From: Nocardioides sp. SYSU D00038 | Lineage (GTDB): Bacteria > Actinomycetota > Actinomycetes > Propionibacteriales > Nocardioidaceae | Direction: 5' to 3' | Assembly: GCF_016924665.1 (NCBI RefSeq) | Contig: NZ_JAFFJT010000014.1 | Span: forward strand, 248,001 to 312,000 | DNA length: 64,000 nucleotides | In this document: positions 15,797 to 25,954 of the stretch, piece after piece | Numbering within the stretch: position 1 is the stretch's first letter | Layout of the letters: the number at the start of each line of letters is the position of its first letter | Notes under the pieces: generated by a model | Told to the model about the DNA's origin: nothing | The model's input: only the letters and a program-made list of their open reading frames with translations | Database searches by the model: none | Position numbers and translations under genes: made by a program

Positions 15797-16735
15797 ATGC
15801 GTCCGTCACCGCGGGTGCTGCTGCGCCGAGCGGTGCACGTGCCGTCGCCCGCGATCCCGCGCGGTCGGCTGGTCGACCTGGCGGGTCGCGGCACGACCTG
15901 GGTCACCGACACGCCCGGCCCCACCCCCGAGGCGCCGACCCTGGTGCTGCTGCACGCGCTGGGCTGCACCGGGCTGCTCACCTGGTTCCCGTCGGTGGCC
16001 CCGCTGGCCCGGCGGTTCCGCGTGGTCACCCTCGACCAGCGCTGGCACGGGCAGGGCATCCAGTCCCCGGAGTTCTCGCTGGCCGACTGCGCCGACGACG
16101 TCGCGGCGCTGGTCGAGGTGCTCGGCCTGGACCGGGTGGTCGTGGCCGGCTACTCGATGGGCGGCGTGGTCGCCCAGCGGGTCTGGCGCCAGCACCCCGC
16201 GATCGTCGACGGCCTGGTGCTGTGCGCCACCACCGACCGGTTCCAGGGCTCGCCGGCCGAGCGGCTGTTCTTCGCGGGGATGGGCACGGCGATGCTCGGC
16301 ACCCGCGGCATCTCCCGGTCGCGGACGGCGCGCCGCGCGACCCGCTCGGCCGCCCGCGCCCTCGACCTGGAGCCGTCGGACGTGCACGACTGGGCGCTGG
16401 CCGAGTTCCGCTCCACGAGCCCGTGGGCGGTCGGCCAGGCCCTGGCGGCGCTGGGCCGGCACCACTCGCGGCCCTGGCTGGGCCGCATCGACGTGCCGAC
16501 CGCGGTGGTCGTCACCACCCGCGACCGGGTGATCGCCGCGGAGCGCCAGGTGGCGCTGGCCCGCGCGATCCCCGGTGCCACCACCCACGAGGTGGCCGCC
16601 GGCCACGCCGCCTGCGTGCTCGAGGCCGAGGTGTTCGTGCCGGCCGTGGTGGAGGCGGCACGCACCGTCCACGCCCGCCGGCGCGACTTCCGCCGCGAGG
16701 CGCCCGGCGTCGTCCCCCCGGGACCGGCGGCCTGA
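15797..16735 (+). CDS. Alpha/beta hydrolase
   Basis: 312 residues with the complete fold. TLVLLHALGCTGLLTWFPSV supplies the oxyanion loop, VVTLDQRWHGQG the next strand, and VVAGYSMGGVVAQRVW the nucleophile Ser in a GxSxG elbow (about residue 119). An acid around VVTTRDRV and a His in HEVAAGHAACVLE follow. The substrate is unknown; esterase or lipase activity on a steroid- or lipid-derived ester is plausible because it is divergent from the KstR-controlled side-chain operon. The ATG at 15797 has only a close GGGAG upstream, so initiation may depend on a short leader. Residues after about 300 are Pro/Arg-rich tail. Confidence 0.85.
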   Translation: MRPSPRVLLRRAVHVPSPAIPRGRLVDLAGRGTTWVTDTPGPTPEAPTLVLLHALGCTGLLTWFPSVAPLARRFRVVTLDQRWHGQGIQSPEFSLADCADDVAALVEVLGLDRVVVAGYSMGGVVAQRVWRQHPAIVDGLVLCATTDRFQGSPAERLFFAGMGTAMLGTRGISRSRTARRATRSAARALDLEPSDVHDWALAEFRSTSPWAVGQALAALGRHHSRPWLGRIDVPTAVVVTTRDRVIAAERQVALARAIPGATTHEVAAGHAACVLEAEVFVPAVVEAARTVHARRRDFRREAPGVVPPGPAA

Positions 16736-16744
16736 GCCCGCCGG

Positions 16745-18163
16745 TCAGTCGGCGAGCGGCCGCGCCACGACCGCGGCGCGCAGCGTCGCCAGCTCGGTCG
16801 GGAACCGCTGCACGAGGTCGTCGACGTCGGGCATCGACTCGCGGCAGGCGATGATCCCGACGTGCAGCCGGCCGTTGTTGGACATCACGGTGATGTTGAC
16901 GCCGGCCCCGTGGAAGACCGGGCCGAGCGGCTGCAGCGCCAGGATCTCGGCGCCCATGAAGTACAGCGGCACCGGCGGCCCCGGCACGTTGGAGATCACC
17001 AGGTTGTGCACGACGGGGTGCTTCTCGGCCAGCCGCAGCCCGGCGTACGCGCGGACGGCCAGGCCGAAGGTGCGCGGCGCGGCGAACTCGGCCCAGTCCT
17101 GCAGCGAGTCGGCGCTGATCGCCTGGTGGTGGTCCTTGGCGTGGCGGTTGGCGACCGCGAGCTGCTCCAGCCGCTCCAGCGGGTCGGCGACGTCCGTCCC
17201 GAGCCGGGTGAACAGCGCCGAGACCTTGTTGGCCCCGCCCGAGCGCTGCGACTCCTCACGCACCGAGACCGGCACCGTCGCCAGCAGCGACGACTCCGGC
17301 AGCTCCTCGCGGGCCTCGAGGTAGGAGCGCAGCGCTCCCCCCGCGACCGCGAGCACCACGTCATTGACCGTGGTGCCGGTGGCCTGCTTGACCTGCTTGA
17401 CGTCCTCGAGCGACAGGTCGGCGGTGCCGATCGCCCGGTGACCGGTGATGGTGCCGTTGAACGACGTGCGGGGCGCGGTGAGCGGGGCGGCCATGGCGGT
17501 GCCGGCGCGCACCCGGCCGATGGTGCGGGTGATGCCCTTGCCGGTGGGGCTGAGCAGGCGCACGGCGTTCAGCGGCCGGGAGCCGGTGCTGACGACCGCG
17601 CGCCCGAGCAGCTCGAGCTGGCCCGGCTCGCGACCGAAGCCGTGCGGCTCGGCCGGCGCCAGCGGGGGCGCGTCGGGCTCGAGGCTGCACAGGTGGGAGA
17701 TCAGGTTCGCCCCCGAGACGCCGTCGACGGTGGCGTGGTGCATCTTGGCGAACACCGCGACCAGCTCGTGCCCGAGCCCGGCGTCGTACTCCTCGATGAC
17801 CCACATCTCCCACAGCGGGCGCGACCGGTCCAGCGGCTGTCCGGCGAGGTGGGCGCACAGGTCCATGAGCTCGCGGTAGCCGCCGGGCCGGGGCAGCGCG
17901 AGGCGGTGCACGTGGCGCTCGATGTCGAACTGCTTGTCCCGCACCCACACCGGGTGGTCGAGCCCGAGCGGCACCCGGCGCAGCTTCCGGGTGAACGCCG
18001 GCACGTCGCGGACGTGGTCGCCGATCGCGGCCTGCAGGCCGGCGAAGGAGTACGGCGTGGGCATCGTCGACGGGTCGAGCACGATCAGCCCGCACACGTG
18101 CATGAGCTGGGCCGGTGTCTCCAGGTAGAGGAAGCTGGCATCGAGGCCGGAGAGTCGGTCCAT
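16745..18163 (-). CDS. Wax ester synthase / diacylglycerol acyltransferase (WS/DGAT)
   Basis: 472 residues. The catalytic HHxxxDG motif is present as KMHHATVDGVSGANLISHL (about residues 134-152). The N-terminus MDRLSGLDASFLYLETPAQL and the C-terminal NLVISNVPGPPVPLYF plus GVNITVMSNNGRLHVGI are standard for the bifunctional family making triacylglycerol or wax ester from acyl-CoA. The ATG at 18161-18163 lies 8 bases after a TAGGAT -10 box, so translation is probably leaderless; a 24-residue longer frame would cross this promoter and the KstR box. It is divergent from a lipase-like gene, a pairing also known for Rv0220/Rv0221. Its location suggests that acyl-CoA from sterol breakdown is diverted to storage lipid. 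Confidence 0.9.
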   Translation of the reverse strand: MDRLSGLDASFLYLETPAQLMHVCGLIVLDPSTMPTPYSFAGLQAAIGDHVRDVPAFTRKLRRVPLGLDHPVWVRDKQFDIERHVHRLALPRPGGYRELMDLCAHLAGQPLDRSRPLWEMWVIEEYDAGLGHELVAVFAKMHHATVDGVSGANLISHLCSLEPDAPPLAPAEPHGFGREPGQLELLGRAVVSTGSRPLNAVRLLSPTGKGITRTIGRVRAGTAMAAPLTAPRTSFNGTITGHRAIGTADLSLEDVKQVKQATGTTVNDVVLAVAGGALRSYLEAREELPESSLLATVPVSVREESQRSGGANKVSALFTRLGTDVADPLERLEQLAVANRHAKDHHQAISADSLQDWAEFAAPRTFGLAVRAYAGLRLAEKHPVVHNLVISNVPGPPVPLYFMGAEILALQPLGPVFHGAGVNITVMSNNGRLHVGIIACRESMPDVDDLVQRFPTELATLRAAVVARPLAD

Positions 18164-18171
18164 GACCGGCC

Positions 18172-18177
18172 ATCCTA
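18172..18177 (-). promoter_or_regulatory. -10 box of the WS/DGAT gene
   Basis: TAGGAT on the minus strand, 8 bases before the ATG at 18163. The KstR box begins 10 bases further upstream. Confidence 0.5.
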
Positions 18178-18187
18178 GGCGCGGAAC

Positions 18188-18201
18188 TGGAACGTGTTCC
18201 A
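18188..18201. promoter_or_regulatory. KstR operator between WS/DGAT and the lipase
   Basis: TGGAACGTGTTCCA is a perfect palindrome and an exact TNNAACNNGTTNNA match. It lies 25 bases upstream of the WS/DGAT start and about 50 bases upstream of the divergent esterase start, so it may control one or both. Confidence 0.8.
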
Positions 18202-18239
18202 CGGGTCGGGGACACCCCGCCGTGACGGCGGTCACGGCC

Positions 18240-18245
18240 TAGGCT
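18240..18245 (+). promoter_or_regulatory. -10 box of the esterase gene
   Basis: TAGGCT ends 6 bases before the ATG at 18252, which fits a leaderless message. Confidence 0.5.
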
Positions 18246-18251
18246 GGCTCC

Positions 18252-19523
18252 ATGGGGTACCTCCGCCGCCAGGTCGTGACCGCAGCGCTCACCGCCAACG
18301 CGATCCGTCCGGTACCGGGCTTCCGCGCCGGCATCCCGGCGTTCTTCGCCGGCTGGCTGACCGGCGAGCTGGCCCCCCACGTGCTGGCCGTGACGGCCGG
18401 CGACACCGCCGTCCACCTGGCCTCGGCGCGCCGTAGGGGTCGCCGCGGCCGGCCCGGCGGCCGCAGCCGGCTGGGCCTCGCCCTGGCGGGCGCCAGCACC
18501 CTCGGGCTCGGCTTCCTGGTGGCGCAGAGCCGCCGGGTCGGCGACCAGGCCGAGGACGCGCTCACCGAGGCGCTCGGCGTCGACTACGGCGCCGAGCTCG
18601 ACCGGCTGCCGACACCCGCCGAGGTCGCGCGACCGTGGCGCCGGCTGGTCAACCCGTTCCGGATGCGCGAGCCGCGGGTGCGGGTGCACCGCAACCTCTC
18701 CTTCGGCGACGCGGGCCGCCGCAACCACCTCGACGTCTACGTCCCGGCCGAGGGCCCGGTCGAGGACGCCCCGGTGCTGCTCCAGGTGCACGGCGGCGCC
18801 TGGACCATCGGCACCAAGGACCAGCAGGGCATCCCGCTGATGCAGCACCTCGCCGCCAAGGGCTGGGTCTGCGTGGCCATCAACTACCGGCTCGCGCCGC
18901 GTGACCCGTTCCCCGCCCAGGTGGTCGACGTGAAGAAGGCGATCGCCTGGATCCGCGACAACATCGCCTCCTACGGCGGCGACCCCGACTACATCGCGAT
19001 CACCGGCGGCTCGGCGGGCGGCCACCTGTGCGCGCTGACCGCGGTGACGCCCAACGATCCCGACCTCCAGCCCGGCTTCGAGGACGCCGACACCTCGGTG
19101 CAGGTGGCGGTCCCCCACTACGGCGTCTACGACTTCGCCGGCTCCACCGGCCTGCGCAGCGCCGAGCTGATGCGCGACCGGTTCCTCGGCCCGCGGGTGC
19201 TGCGCAAGCGCTGGCGCGACGACCCCGACGCCTTCGAGGCGGCGTCGCCGATCCTGCGGGTCACCGCCGACGCCCCCGACTTCTTCGTGCTCCACGGCAG
19301 TCGCGACACGCTGGTCGACGTCGGCCAGGCCCGGCTGTTCGTGGAGCGGCTCCGCTCGGTCTCCAAGCGCAGCGTGGTCTACGCCGAGCTCCCCGGGGCC
19401 CAGCACGCCTTCGACGTGTTCCCCTCGATCCGCTCCCAGCACGTCGTCCGCGCCATCGACCGCTACCTCCACTGGCACTGGAACGGCTACCGCCGCGAGC
19501 GCACCCCTCCCCCCGCCGCCTGA
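18252..19523 (+). CDS. HSL-type alpha/beta hydrolase (carboxylesterase/lipase, LipC-like)
   Basis: 423 residues. Residues 1-130 form an extra N-terminal region with hydrophobic stretches (FRAGIPAFFAGWLTGEL; LGLALAGASTLGLGFLVAQ), possibly membrane-associating. The catalytic part follows the hormone-sensitive-lipase pattern: LLQVHGGAWTIGTKDQQG (oxyanion HGGAW), AINYRLAPRDPFPAQ, AITGGSAGGHLCALTA with the nucleophile Ser, an Asp in VLHGSRDTLVDV and a His in GAQHAFDVF. It probably hydrolyses acyl esters such as sterol esters or glycerides. It is divergent from a WS/DGAT with a KstR box between them, so storage and mobilisation of neutral lipid may be jointly controlled. Confidence 0.88.
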   Translation: MGYLRRQVVTAALTANAIRPVPGFRAGIPAFFAGWLTGELAPHVLAVTAGDTAVHLASARRRGRRGRPGGRSRLGLALAGASTLGLGFLVAQSRRVGDQAEDALTEALGVDYGAELDRLPTPAEVARPWRRLVNPFRMREPRVRVHRNLSFGDAGRRNHLDVYVPAEGPVEDAPVLLQVHGGAWTIGTKDQQGIPLMQHLAAKGWVCVAINYRLAPRDPFPAQVVDVKKAIAWIRDNIASYGGDPDYIAITGGSAGGHLCALTAVTPNDPDLQPGFEDADTSVQVAVPHYGVYDFAGSTGLRSAELMRDRFLGPRVLRKRWRDDPDAFEAASPILRVTADAPDFFVLHGSRDTLVDVGQARLFVERLRSVSKRSVVYAELPGAQHAFDVFPSIRSQHVVRAIDRYLHWHWNGYRRERTPPPAA

Positions 19524-19570
19524 TCCCGCCACGCCCGACCCTGCCGCCCGACCCCGCGCCGCGCGACCGG

Positions 19571-19633
19571 GGTAGTCACGGGCGTTCGGCAGGGGGCTCG
19601 GTCCGTTTCGGGTGCCGAACGTCCGTGACTACC
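19571..19633. terminator. Long intergenic hairpin, second member of the GGTAGTC family
   Basis: The arms at 19571-19591 and 19613-19633 are 21 bases long and complementary at 20 positions. Both begin or end with GGTAGTCACGG / CCGTGACTACC. It lies between the converging esterase and fadE34 genes, a suitable place for a bidirectional terminator, and shares its arm sequence with 7878-7940. Confidence 0.65.
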
Positions 19634-19677
19634 GCGCCGCGGCCGGCCCTGGAGGAGGCCCCCCGCGAGGGCCCTGG

Positions 19678-21813
19678 TCAGCGCGGGAGGCCGAGGATGC
19701 GCTCACCGGCGACGTTGCGCAGGATCTGGGTGGTGCCGCCGGCGATGGACAGGCAGCGGGTGTTGAGCAGCTCCCAGACGTCGCGGGCGAGCGCCTCGGT
19801 GGGCACGGCGACCGCGCCGCCCTGGAGGTCGACGACCAGCTCGGCGCCGTCCTGGCGGTTGCGGACGCCGAGGAGCTTGGCGACGCTCGACTCGGGCCCG
19901 GGGCCCTGGCCGGCCAGCGAGCGCAGCACCGTGCGCACGCCGAGCAGCGAGCAGACCGTCGACAGCGCGACCGAGTGCCCCACCCGGGCCAGCTCGGTGG
20001 GGCCGAGGTCGCCGAGAGCCGCGAGCTCCACGGCCCGCTCTGTCGAGCGGCTCAGCCGCGAGGTGGCCATCGCGACCCGCTCGTTGGCCAACGTGGTGCG
20101 GGCCAGCCGCCAGCCGTCGTGGAGCTCGCCCACCAGGCAGTCGTCGGGCACGAAGACGTCGTCGAGGAACACCTCGTTGAACAGCGCCTCGCCGGTGATC
20201 TCGCGCAGCGGCCGGACGTCGATGCCGGGCGAGCGCATGTCGACGAGGAAGTAGCTGATGCCGCGGTGCTGCGGGGCCTCGGGATCGGTGCGCGCCAGGC
20301 AGATCCCCCAGTCGGCGCGCTCGGCCACCGACGTCCAGACCTTCTGGCCGGTGAGCCGCCAGCCGCCGTCGACCCGCTCGGCCCGGGTGCGCAGCGACGC
20401 CAGGTCGGACCCCGACCCCGGCTCGGAGAACAGCTGGCACCAGACCAGCTCGCCGAGCAGCGAGGGCCGCACGAAGCGCTCGCGCTGCGCGTCGGTGCCG
20501 TGCTCGAGGATCGTCGGCACGGCCCAGCCGGCGATCACGATGTCGGGCCGGGTCACGCCGGCGCGGACCAGCTCCTCGTCGAGCACGATCTGGGTGACGG
20601 CGTCGGCGCCCAGGCCGTACGGCACCGGCCAGTGCGGCGCGAGGTAGCCCAGCTCGACCAGCCGGGCCCGCCGCTCCTCCTCGGGCAGGGCCGCGACCGA
20701 GGCGACCCCGGCGCGCAGCCCCTCCCGCACCTCCGCGTCGCGTCCCTCGAGGTCGACCTGCACCCGGCGGCGGGTGCCCGCCACGGCGCGGGCGGTGAGC
20801 CGGGCCGCGGCGGCGTCGGCGCCGCCGAGCAGGCCGCGCAGCGACAGCGCCCGACGCAGGTAGAGGTGGGCGTCGTGCTCGAAGGTGAAGCCGATCCCGC
20901 CCAGCACCTGGATGCAGGCCTTGGCGTTGGCGACCGCGCCGTCGAAGCAGGTGGCCTGCGCGACGTCGGCGGCGAACGACCACTGCTCGACCGCCTCGGC
21001 GTCGCCGCGCCCGCCCGCCGCGAGCACGTGGTCGGCGGCCGCTGCGGCGTCCCACGCCGCGGCGGTGACGGCCTCGGCCGTCTCGAGCATCTCGGCGCAC
21101 AGGTGCTTGATCGCCTGGAAGGCGCCGATCTTCTGCCCGAACTGCTCGCGCACCTTCGCGTACGACACGGCCGTCTCGAGGCACCAGCGCGCGACCCCGG
21201 TCGCCTCGGCGGCGGCGAGCGTCACCGCGACCCGGCGCACCAGGTGGGCGTCCACGCCCGGCAGGGGCAGCGCCTCGGCGGCCGCCGGGAGCGACACCGA
21301 CCCGAACCGCCGGCTCAGGTCGATCCCGGTGGTCGAGGTGGCGGCATCGGGGGTGACCTCGAGCAGCGACCAGGCGCCGTCGGCACGGGGCGCGAGGAGG
21401 TGGGTGGCCGAGGGGGTGTCCCACACCAGGTGGAGCGAGGCGTCCAGCGCGAGGCCGACCACGGCCCCGTCGGCGACCGTGCGGGCGGCGTCGTCGGCTG
21501 CCGCCTCGCCGCCGAGGCCGCCCAGCAGGGTCGCGGCCACCGCCGTGCCGAGCAGCGGGCCCGGCACCAGCGCGTGGGCGCAGGCCTCGAGCGCCACCGC
21601 CACGTCGAGCGCGCTCCCCCCGCCGCCGCCTACCCGCTCGGGCAGGCCGATCGTCGGCACCCCCATCGACACGGTGGCCTTCCACGCATCGGCGAACGTC
21701 GCGCCGGCGTCGTCCTCGGCCGCGCGCACGGCCTCGGGGCCGCCCACCGAGGCCGCCCAGGTGCGCAGGCTGGCGGCGAGGTCGACGTGCTCCTCGGAGA
21801 TGCCGATCGACAT
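19678..21813 (-). CDS. fadE34: FadE34 (ChsE3-type) two-domain acyl-CoA dehydrogenase
   Basis: 711 residues, the same size as Rv3573c, and recognisable along its whole length. N-terminal domain: AAEATGVARWCLETAVSYAK, VREQFGQKIGAFQAIKHLC, CIQVLGGIGFTFEHDAHLYL. C-terminal domain: LGYLAPHWPVPYGLGADAV, CQLFSEPGSGSDLASLR, GQKVWTSVAERADWGICLAR, CLSIAGGTTQILRNVAGERI. The known enzyme oxidises the five-carbon sterol side-chain CoA thioester (3-oxochol-4-en-24-oyl-CoA), one cycle before FadE28-FadE29. ATG at 21811-21813 has a GAGGAGG site about 10 bases upstream. A perfectly palindromic KstR box lies 22 bases before the start. In M. tuberculosis it sits next to kstR; here kstR is 4 kb away. Confidence 0.93.
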   Translation of the reverse strand: MSIGISEEHVDLAASLRTWAASVGGPEAVRAAEDDAGATFADAWKATVSMGVPTIGLPERVGGGGGSALDVAVALEACAHALVPGPLLGTAVAATLLGGLGGEAAADDAARTVADGAVVGLALDASLHLVWDTPSATHLLAPRADGAWSLLEVTPDAATSTTGIDLSRRFGSVSLPAAAEALPLPGVDAHLVRRVAVTLAAAEATGVARWCLETAVSYAKVREQFGQKIGAFQAIKHLCAEMLETAEAVTAAAWDAAAAADHVLAAGGRGDAEAVEQWSFAADVAQATCFDGAVANAKACIQVLGGIGFTFEHDAHLYLRRALSLRGLLGGADAAAARLTARAVAGTRRRVQVDLEGRDAEVREGLRAGVASVAALPEEERRARLVELGYLAPHWPVPYGLGADAVTQIVLDEELVRAGVTRPDIVIAGWAVPTILEHGTDAQRERFVRPSLLGELVWCQLFSEPGSGSDLASLRTRAERVDGGWRLTGQKVWTSVAERADWGICLARTDPEAPQHRGISYFLVDMRSPGIDVRPLREITGEALFNEVFLDDVFVPDDCLVGELHDGWRLARTTLANERVAMATSRLSRSTERAVELAALGDLGPTELARVGHSVALSTVCSLLGVRTVLRSLAGQGPGPESSVAKLLGVRNRQDGAELVVDLQGGAVAVPTEALARDVWELLNTRCLSIAGGTTQILRNVAGERILGLPR

Positions 21814-21834
21814 GGGGCGGGTCCTCCTCGGGAC

Positions 21835-21848
21835 TAGAACGTGTTCTA
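21835..21848. promoter_or_regulatory. KstR operator, perfect palindrome
   Basis: TAGAACGTGTTCTA is the most symmetrical copy in the window. It serves fadE34 (minus) and is 7-20 bases upstream of the -10 box of the divergent methyltransferase (plus). Confidence 0.87.
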
Positions 21849-21854
21849 ACTCTA

Positions 21855-23654
<1,800 letters not shown>

Positions 23655-23655
23655 G

Positions 23656-24405
23656 TCAGGCCGCCGTCGGCTTGCGGAAGTACAGCACCATGCTCTTGCC
23701 GATGAGCGGGTCGAGCACCTTGCCGGCGAGCCGCAGCGCGGTGGGCTGCTTCATGATCTCCCACACCAGCAGCCTGTGGTAGGCACGGGCCAGCGGGTGC
23801 TCGTCGTTCTCGACACCGACGGCGCACTTGATCCACCAGTACGGCGCGTGCAGGCCGTGGGCGTAGGACTTGCCCTCGAAGACCATCGCGTCGCCGGGAG
23901 TGCCGTCGTTGGGGCGCCCCGCCTTGGTGACCTTGTCGACCAGCTCGTGGTCGGTGTAGATCCGGATGTGCCCGCCCTCGGCGTTGTGGTAGTCGTCGGA
24001 GAGCTTCCAGTTCACGACCTCGGGCAGCCAGCGCGGCACCGAGACGGCCAGGGTGCCGCCCGGACGCAGCACCCGCACGAGCTCCTTGATCGCGTCGACG
24101 TCGGCGTGGATGTGCTCGAGCACCTCGGCGGCCACCACGCGGTCGAACTCGCCGTCGGCGAACGGCAGCTGCAGTGCGTCACCCTCCTTGACGTCGGCGG
24201 AGGCGCCGTCCGGCACCTCGCCGGCCTCGGCCATGGCGACGAAGAGCTCGCGCACCTTGGCGAGCTCGTCGGCGTCCATGTCGAAGGCGACGACGTCGGC
24301 GCCGCGGCGGTACATCTCGAAGGCGTGGCGCCCGGCGCCGCACCCCATGTCGAGCACCCGGTCACCGGGGCGGAGCCCCAGGCGGTCGAAGTCAACGGTC
24401 AGCAC
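23656..24405 (-). CDS. Class I SAM-dependent methyltransferase
   Basis: 249 residues of the UbiE/Methyltransf_11 kind. RVLDMGCGAGRHAFEMYRRG (about residues 16-35) is motif I, VVAFDMDADELAKVR motif II, VVAAEVLEHIHADVDAIKEL and VLRPGGTLAVSVPRW motifs III/IV. The acceptor is unknown; the C-terminal half (ARAYHRLLVWEIMKQPTALR) may bind lipid or membrane. GTG at 24403-24405 sits inside the end of the GT4 gene (14-bp overlap) with a GGAGGAG site 7 bases upstream, so it is coupled to it. The following gene starts one base after its stop. Confidence 0.85.
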   Translation of the reverse strand: MLTVDFDRLGLRPGDRVLDMGCGAGRHAFEMYRRGADVVAFDMDADELAKVRELFVAMAEAGEVPDGASADVKEGDALQLPFADGEFDRVVAAEVLEHIHADVDAIKELVRVLRPGGTLAVSVPRWLPEVVNWKLSDDYHNAEGGHIRIYTDHELVDKVTKAGRPNDGTPGDAMVFEGKSYAHGLHAPYWWIKCAVGVENDEHPLARAYHRLLVWEIMKQPTALRLAGKVLDPLIGKSMVLYFRKPTAA

Positions 24406-25696
24406 GGTGGTTCTCCTCCTGGGTGGTGCGGGTGAGCACGCCGGGCGCGGGCGTGGTGCCCCGCTCGGCGTGGAAGGCCTCGACGACCTCGCGGTAGGCG
24501 TCGGCGACGGTGGCGGCGACGGCGCGCCAGCTGAACAGCTCCTCGACGCGCTCGCGACCGGCGCGGCCCATCCGGGCGCGGCGCTCGGGGTCGTCGAGCA
24601 GCGCGCCCAGCGCCGCCTCGAGCTCGCCCACGTCGCCGGGGGTCACCAGGTCGGCGCAGAGGCCGTCGGGGCCGACCACCTCGGGGATGGCGCCGGCGCG
24701 GGAGACGATGAGGGGCGTCGAGCAGGCCATCAGCTCCGCGGTCGGCAGCGAGAACCCCTCGTAGAGCGACGGGACGCAGGCCACCTCGGCCGAGCCCATC
24801 AGCTCGACGAGCTCGGCGTCGCTGACGCCGTGGACGAAGCGCACGGAGTCCTGGATGGCGAGCTTGTCGATCAGCTTCTCGGTGCGCCCGCCGGGCTGGG
24901 GCTTGGTGACGAGCATCAGCTCCAGGTCGCGCTCGGTGCGCAGCTTGGCGAACGCCTCGAGCAGTGTTGCGATCCCCTTCATGGGCGCGTCGGCGCTGGC
25001 CATCGCCAGGATCCGGCCCGGCACCCGCGGCTTGCTAGGTGGCACGAACCCGTGGTCGACGCCGAGCAGGATCACCTGCATCCGGGCCGGGTCGACGCCG
25101 AAGTCGGTGGCGATGTCGCGCTTGGAGGTCTCCGACGGGGTCAGCACCTTGCGCGCGGCGCGCGCCACCCGCCCCTGCATCTTCAGGAACCCGTACCACC
25201 GGCGCAGCGTGAGCCGGCGCCACGGGTTGCGGGTCTGGGCCAGGTCGATCCGGCGGTCGAAGGTGATCGGGTGGTGCAGCGTGGTGATGAGCGGCAGCCC
25301 CATCTGCTCGATCTCGAGCATGCCGTAGCCCAGCACCTGGTTGTCGTGGACGACGTCGAAGTCGTCGAGCCGCTCGCGCAGCGCCCGCGCCGCCCGGGCG
25401 CTGAACGTCTTCGGCTCGGGGAACCCGGCCGTGCACATGGTGGCGAACTCCTCGACGTCGATCCGGTCGCGGAACTCGCGGAAGCGCGGCACGCGGAACG
25501 GGTCGGGCTCGCGGTAGAGGTCGAGGCTGGGCAGCTTGGTGAGGGCGACGCCCTCGTCGAGCTCGGGGTAGGGCTGGCCCGAGAACACCTCGACCGAGTG
25601 ACCGAGCGCGACCAGCTCACGGCTCAGGTGGCGGATGTAGATCCCCTGGCCGCCGCAGTGCGGCTTGCTGCGGTAGGACAGCAGTGCGATGCGCAT
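24392..25696 (-). CDS. Glycosyltransferase family 4
   Basis: 434 residues of GT-B fold. The N-terminal acceptor domain shows RIALLSYRSKPHCGGQGIYI (residues 2-21) with the GGQ loop. The C-terminal donor domain shows LTPSETSKRDIATDFGV, PGRILAMASADAPMKGIATL and the GT4 catalytic E-x7-E motif in PSLYEGFSLPTAELMACSTP. Donor and acceptor are unknown; the methyltransferase and cyclase-fold partners suggest a methylated glycoside or glycolipid. ATG at 25694-25696 is chosen; a GGAGG site lies about 10 bases upstream, and the longer frame to 25795 would cover the promoter and KstR-like box. First gene of its operon, divergent from kstR. Confidence 0.87.
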   Translation of the reverse strand: MRIALLSYRSKPHCGGQGIYIRHLSRELVALGHSVEVFSGQPYPELDEGVALTKLPSLDLYREPDPFRVPRFREFRDRIDVEEFATMCTAGFPEPKTFSARAARALRERLDDFDVVHDNQVLGYGMLEIEQMGLPLITTLHHPITFDRRIDLAQTRNPWRRLTLRRWYGFLKMQGRVARAARKVLTPSETSKRDIATDFGVDPARMQVILLGVDHGFVPPSKPRVPGRILAMASADAPMKGIATLLEAFAKLRTERDLELMLVTKPQPGGRTEKLIDKLAIQDSVRFVHGVSDAELVELMGSAEVACVPSLYEGFSLPTAELMACSTPLIVSRAGAIPEVVGPDGLCADLVTPGDVGELEAALGALLDDPERRARMGRAGRERVEELFSWRAVAATVADAYREVVEAFHAERGTTPAPGVLTRTTQEENHRADR

Positions 25697-25769
25697 CGAC
25701 GCGACGCCTCCCCTTGTGACAACCCGGTCGTGGACCGGGTGCGATGACAGCGCGCCGGGCCGGACAAAC

Positions 25770-25783
25770 TGGAACGTGTTCCT
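25770..25783. promoter_or_regulatory. KstR-like operator (one mismatch) between the GT4 operon and kstR
   Basis: TGGAACGTGTTCCT matches TNNAACNNGTTNNA except for the final T. On the plus strand it is followed immediately by TATTAT (25783-25788), a good -10 box. This suggests autoregulation of kstR and possible control of the divergent GT4 operon. Confidence 0.72.
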
Positions 25784-25954
25784 ATTATGTCCCACTCGTT
25801 GCTAACCTTCTCGACCGACCCGAACCAGGACACCGTGGTCCCGATTCCCGCAGGGGGTCACGGATATCATGACGTCCAGCCCAGTCCGAAGCACAACCGA
25901 AGACAGAACGGTAGCCATGACCGGCCGTCACCCGTCACGAGCATGGGGGTCCGC

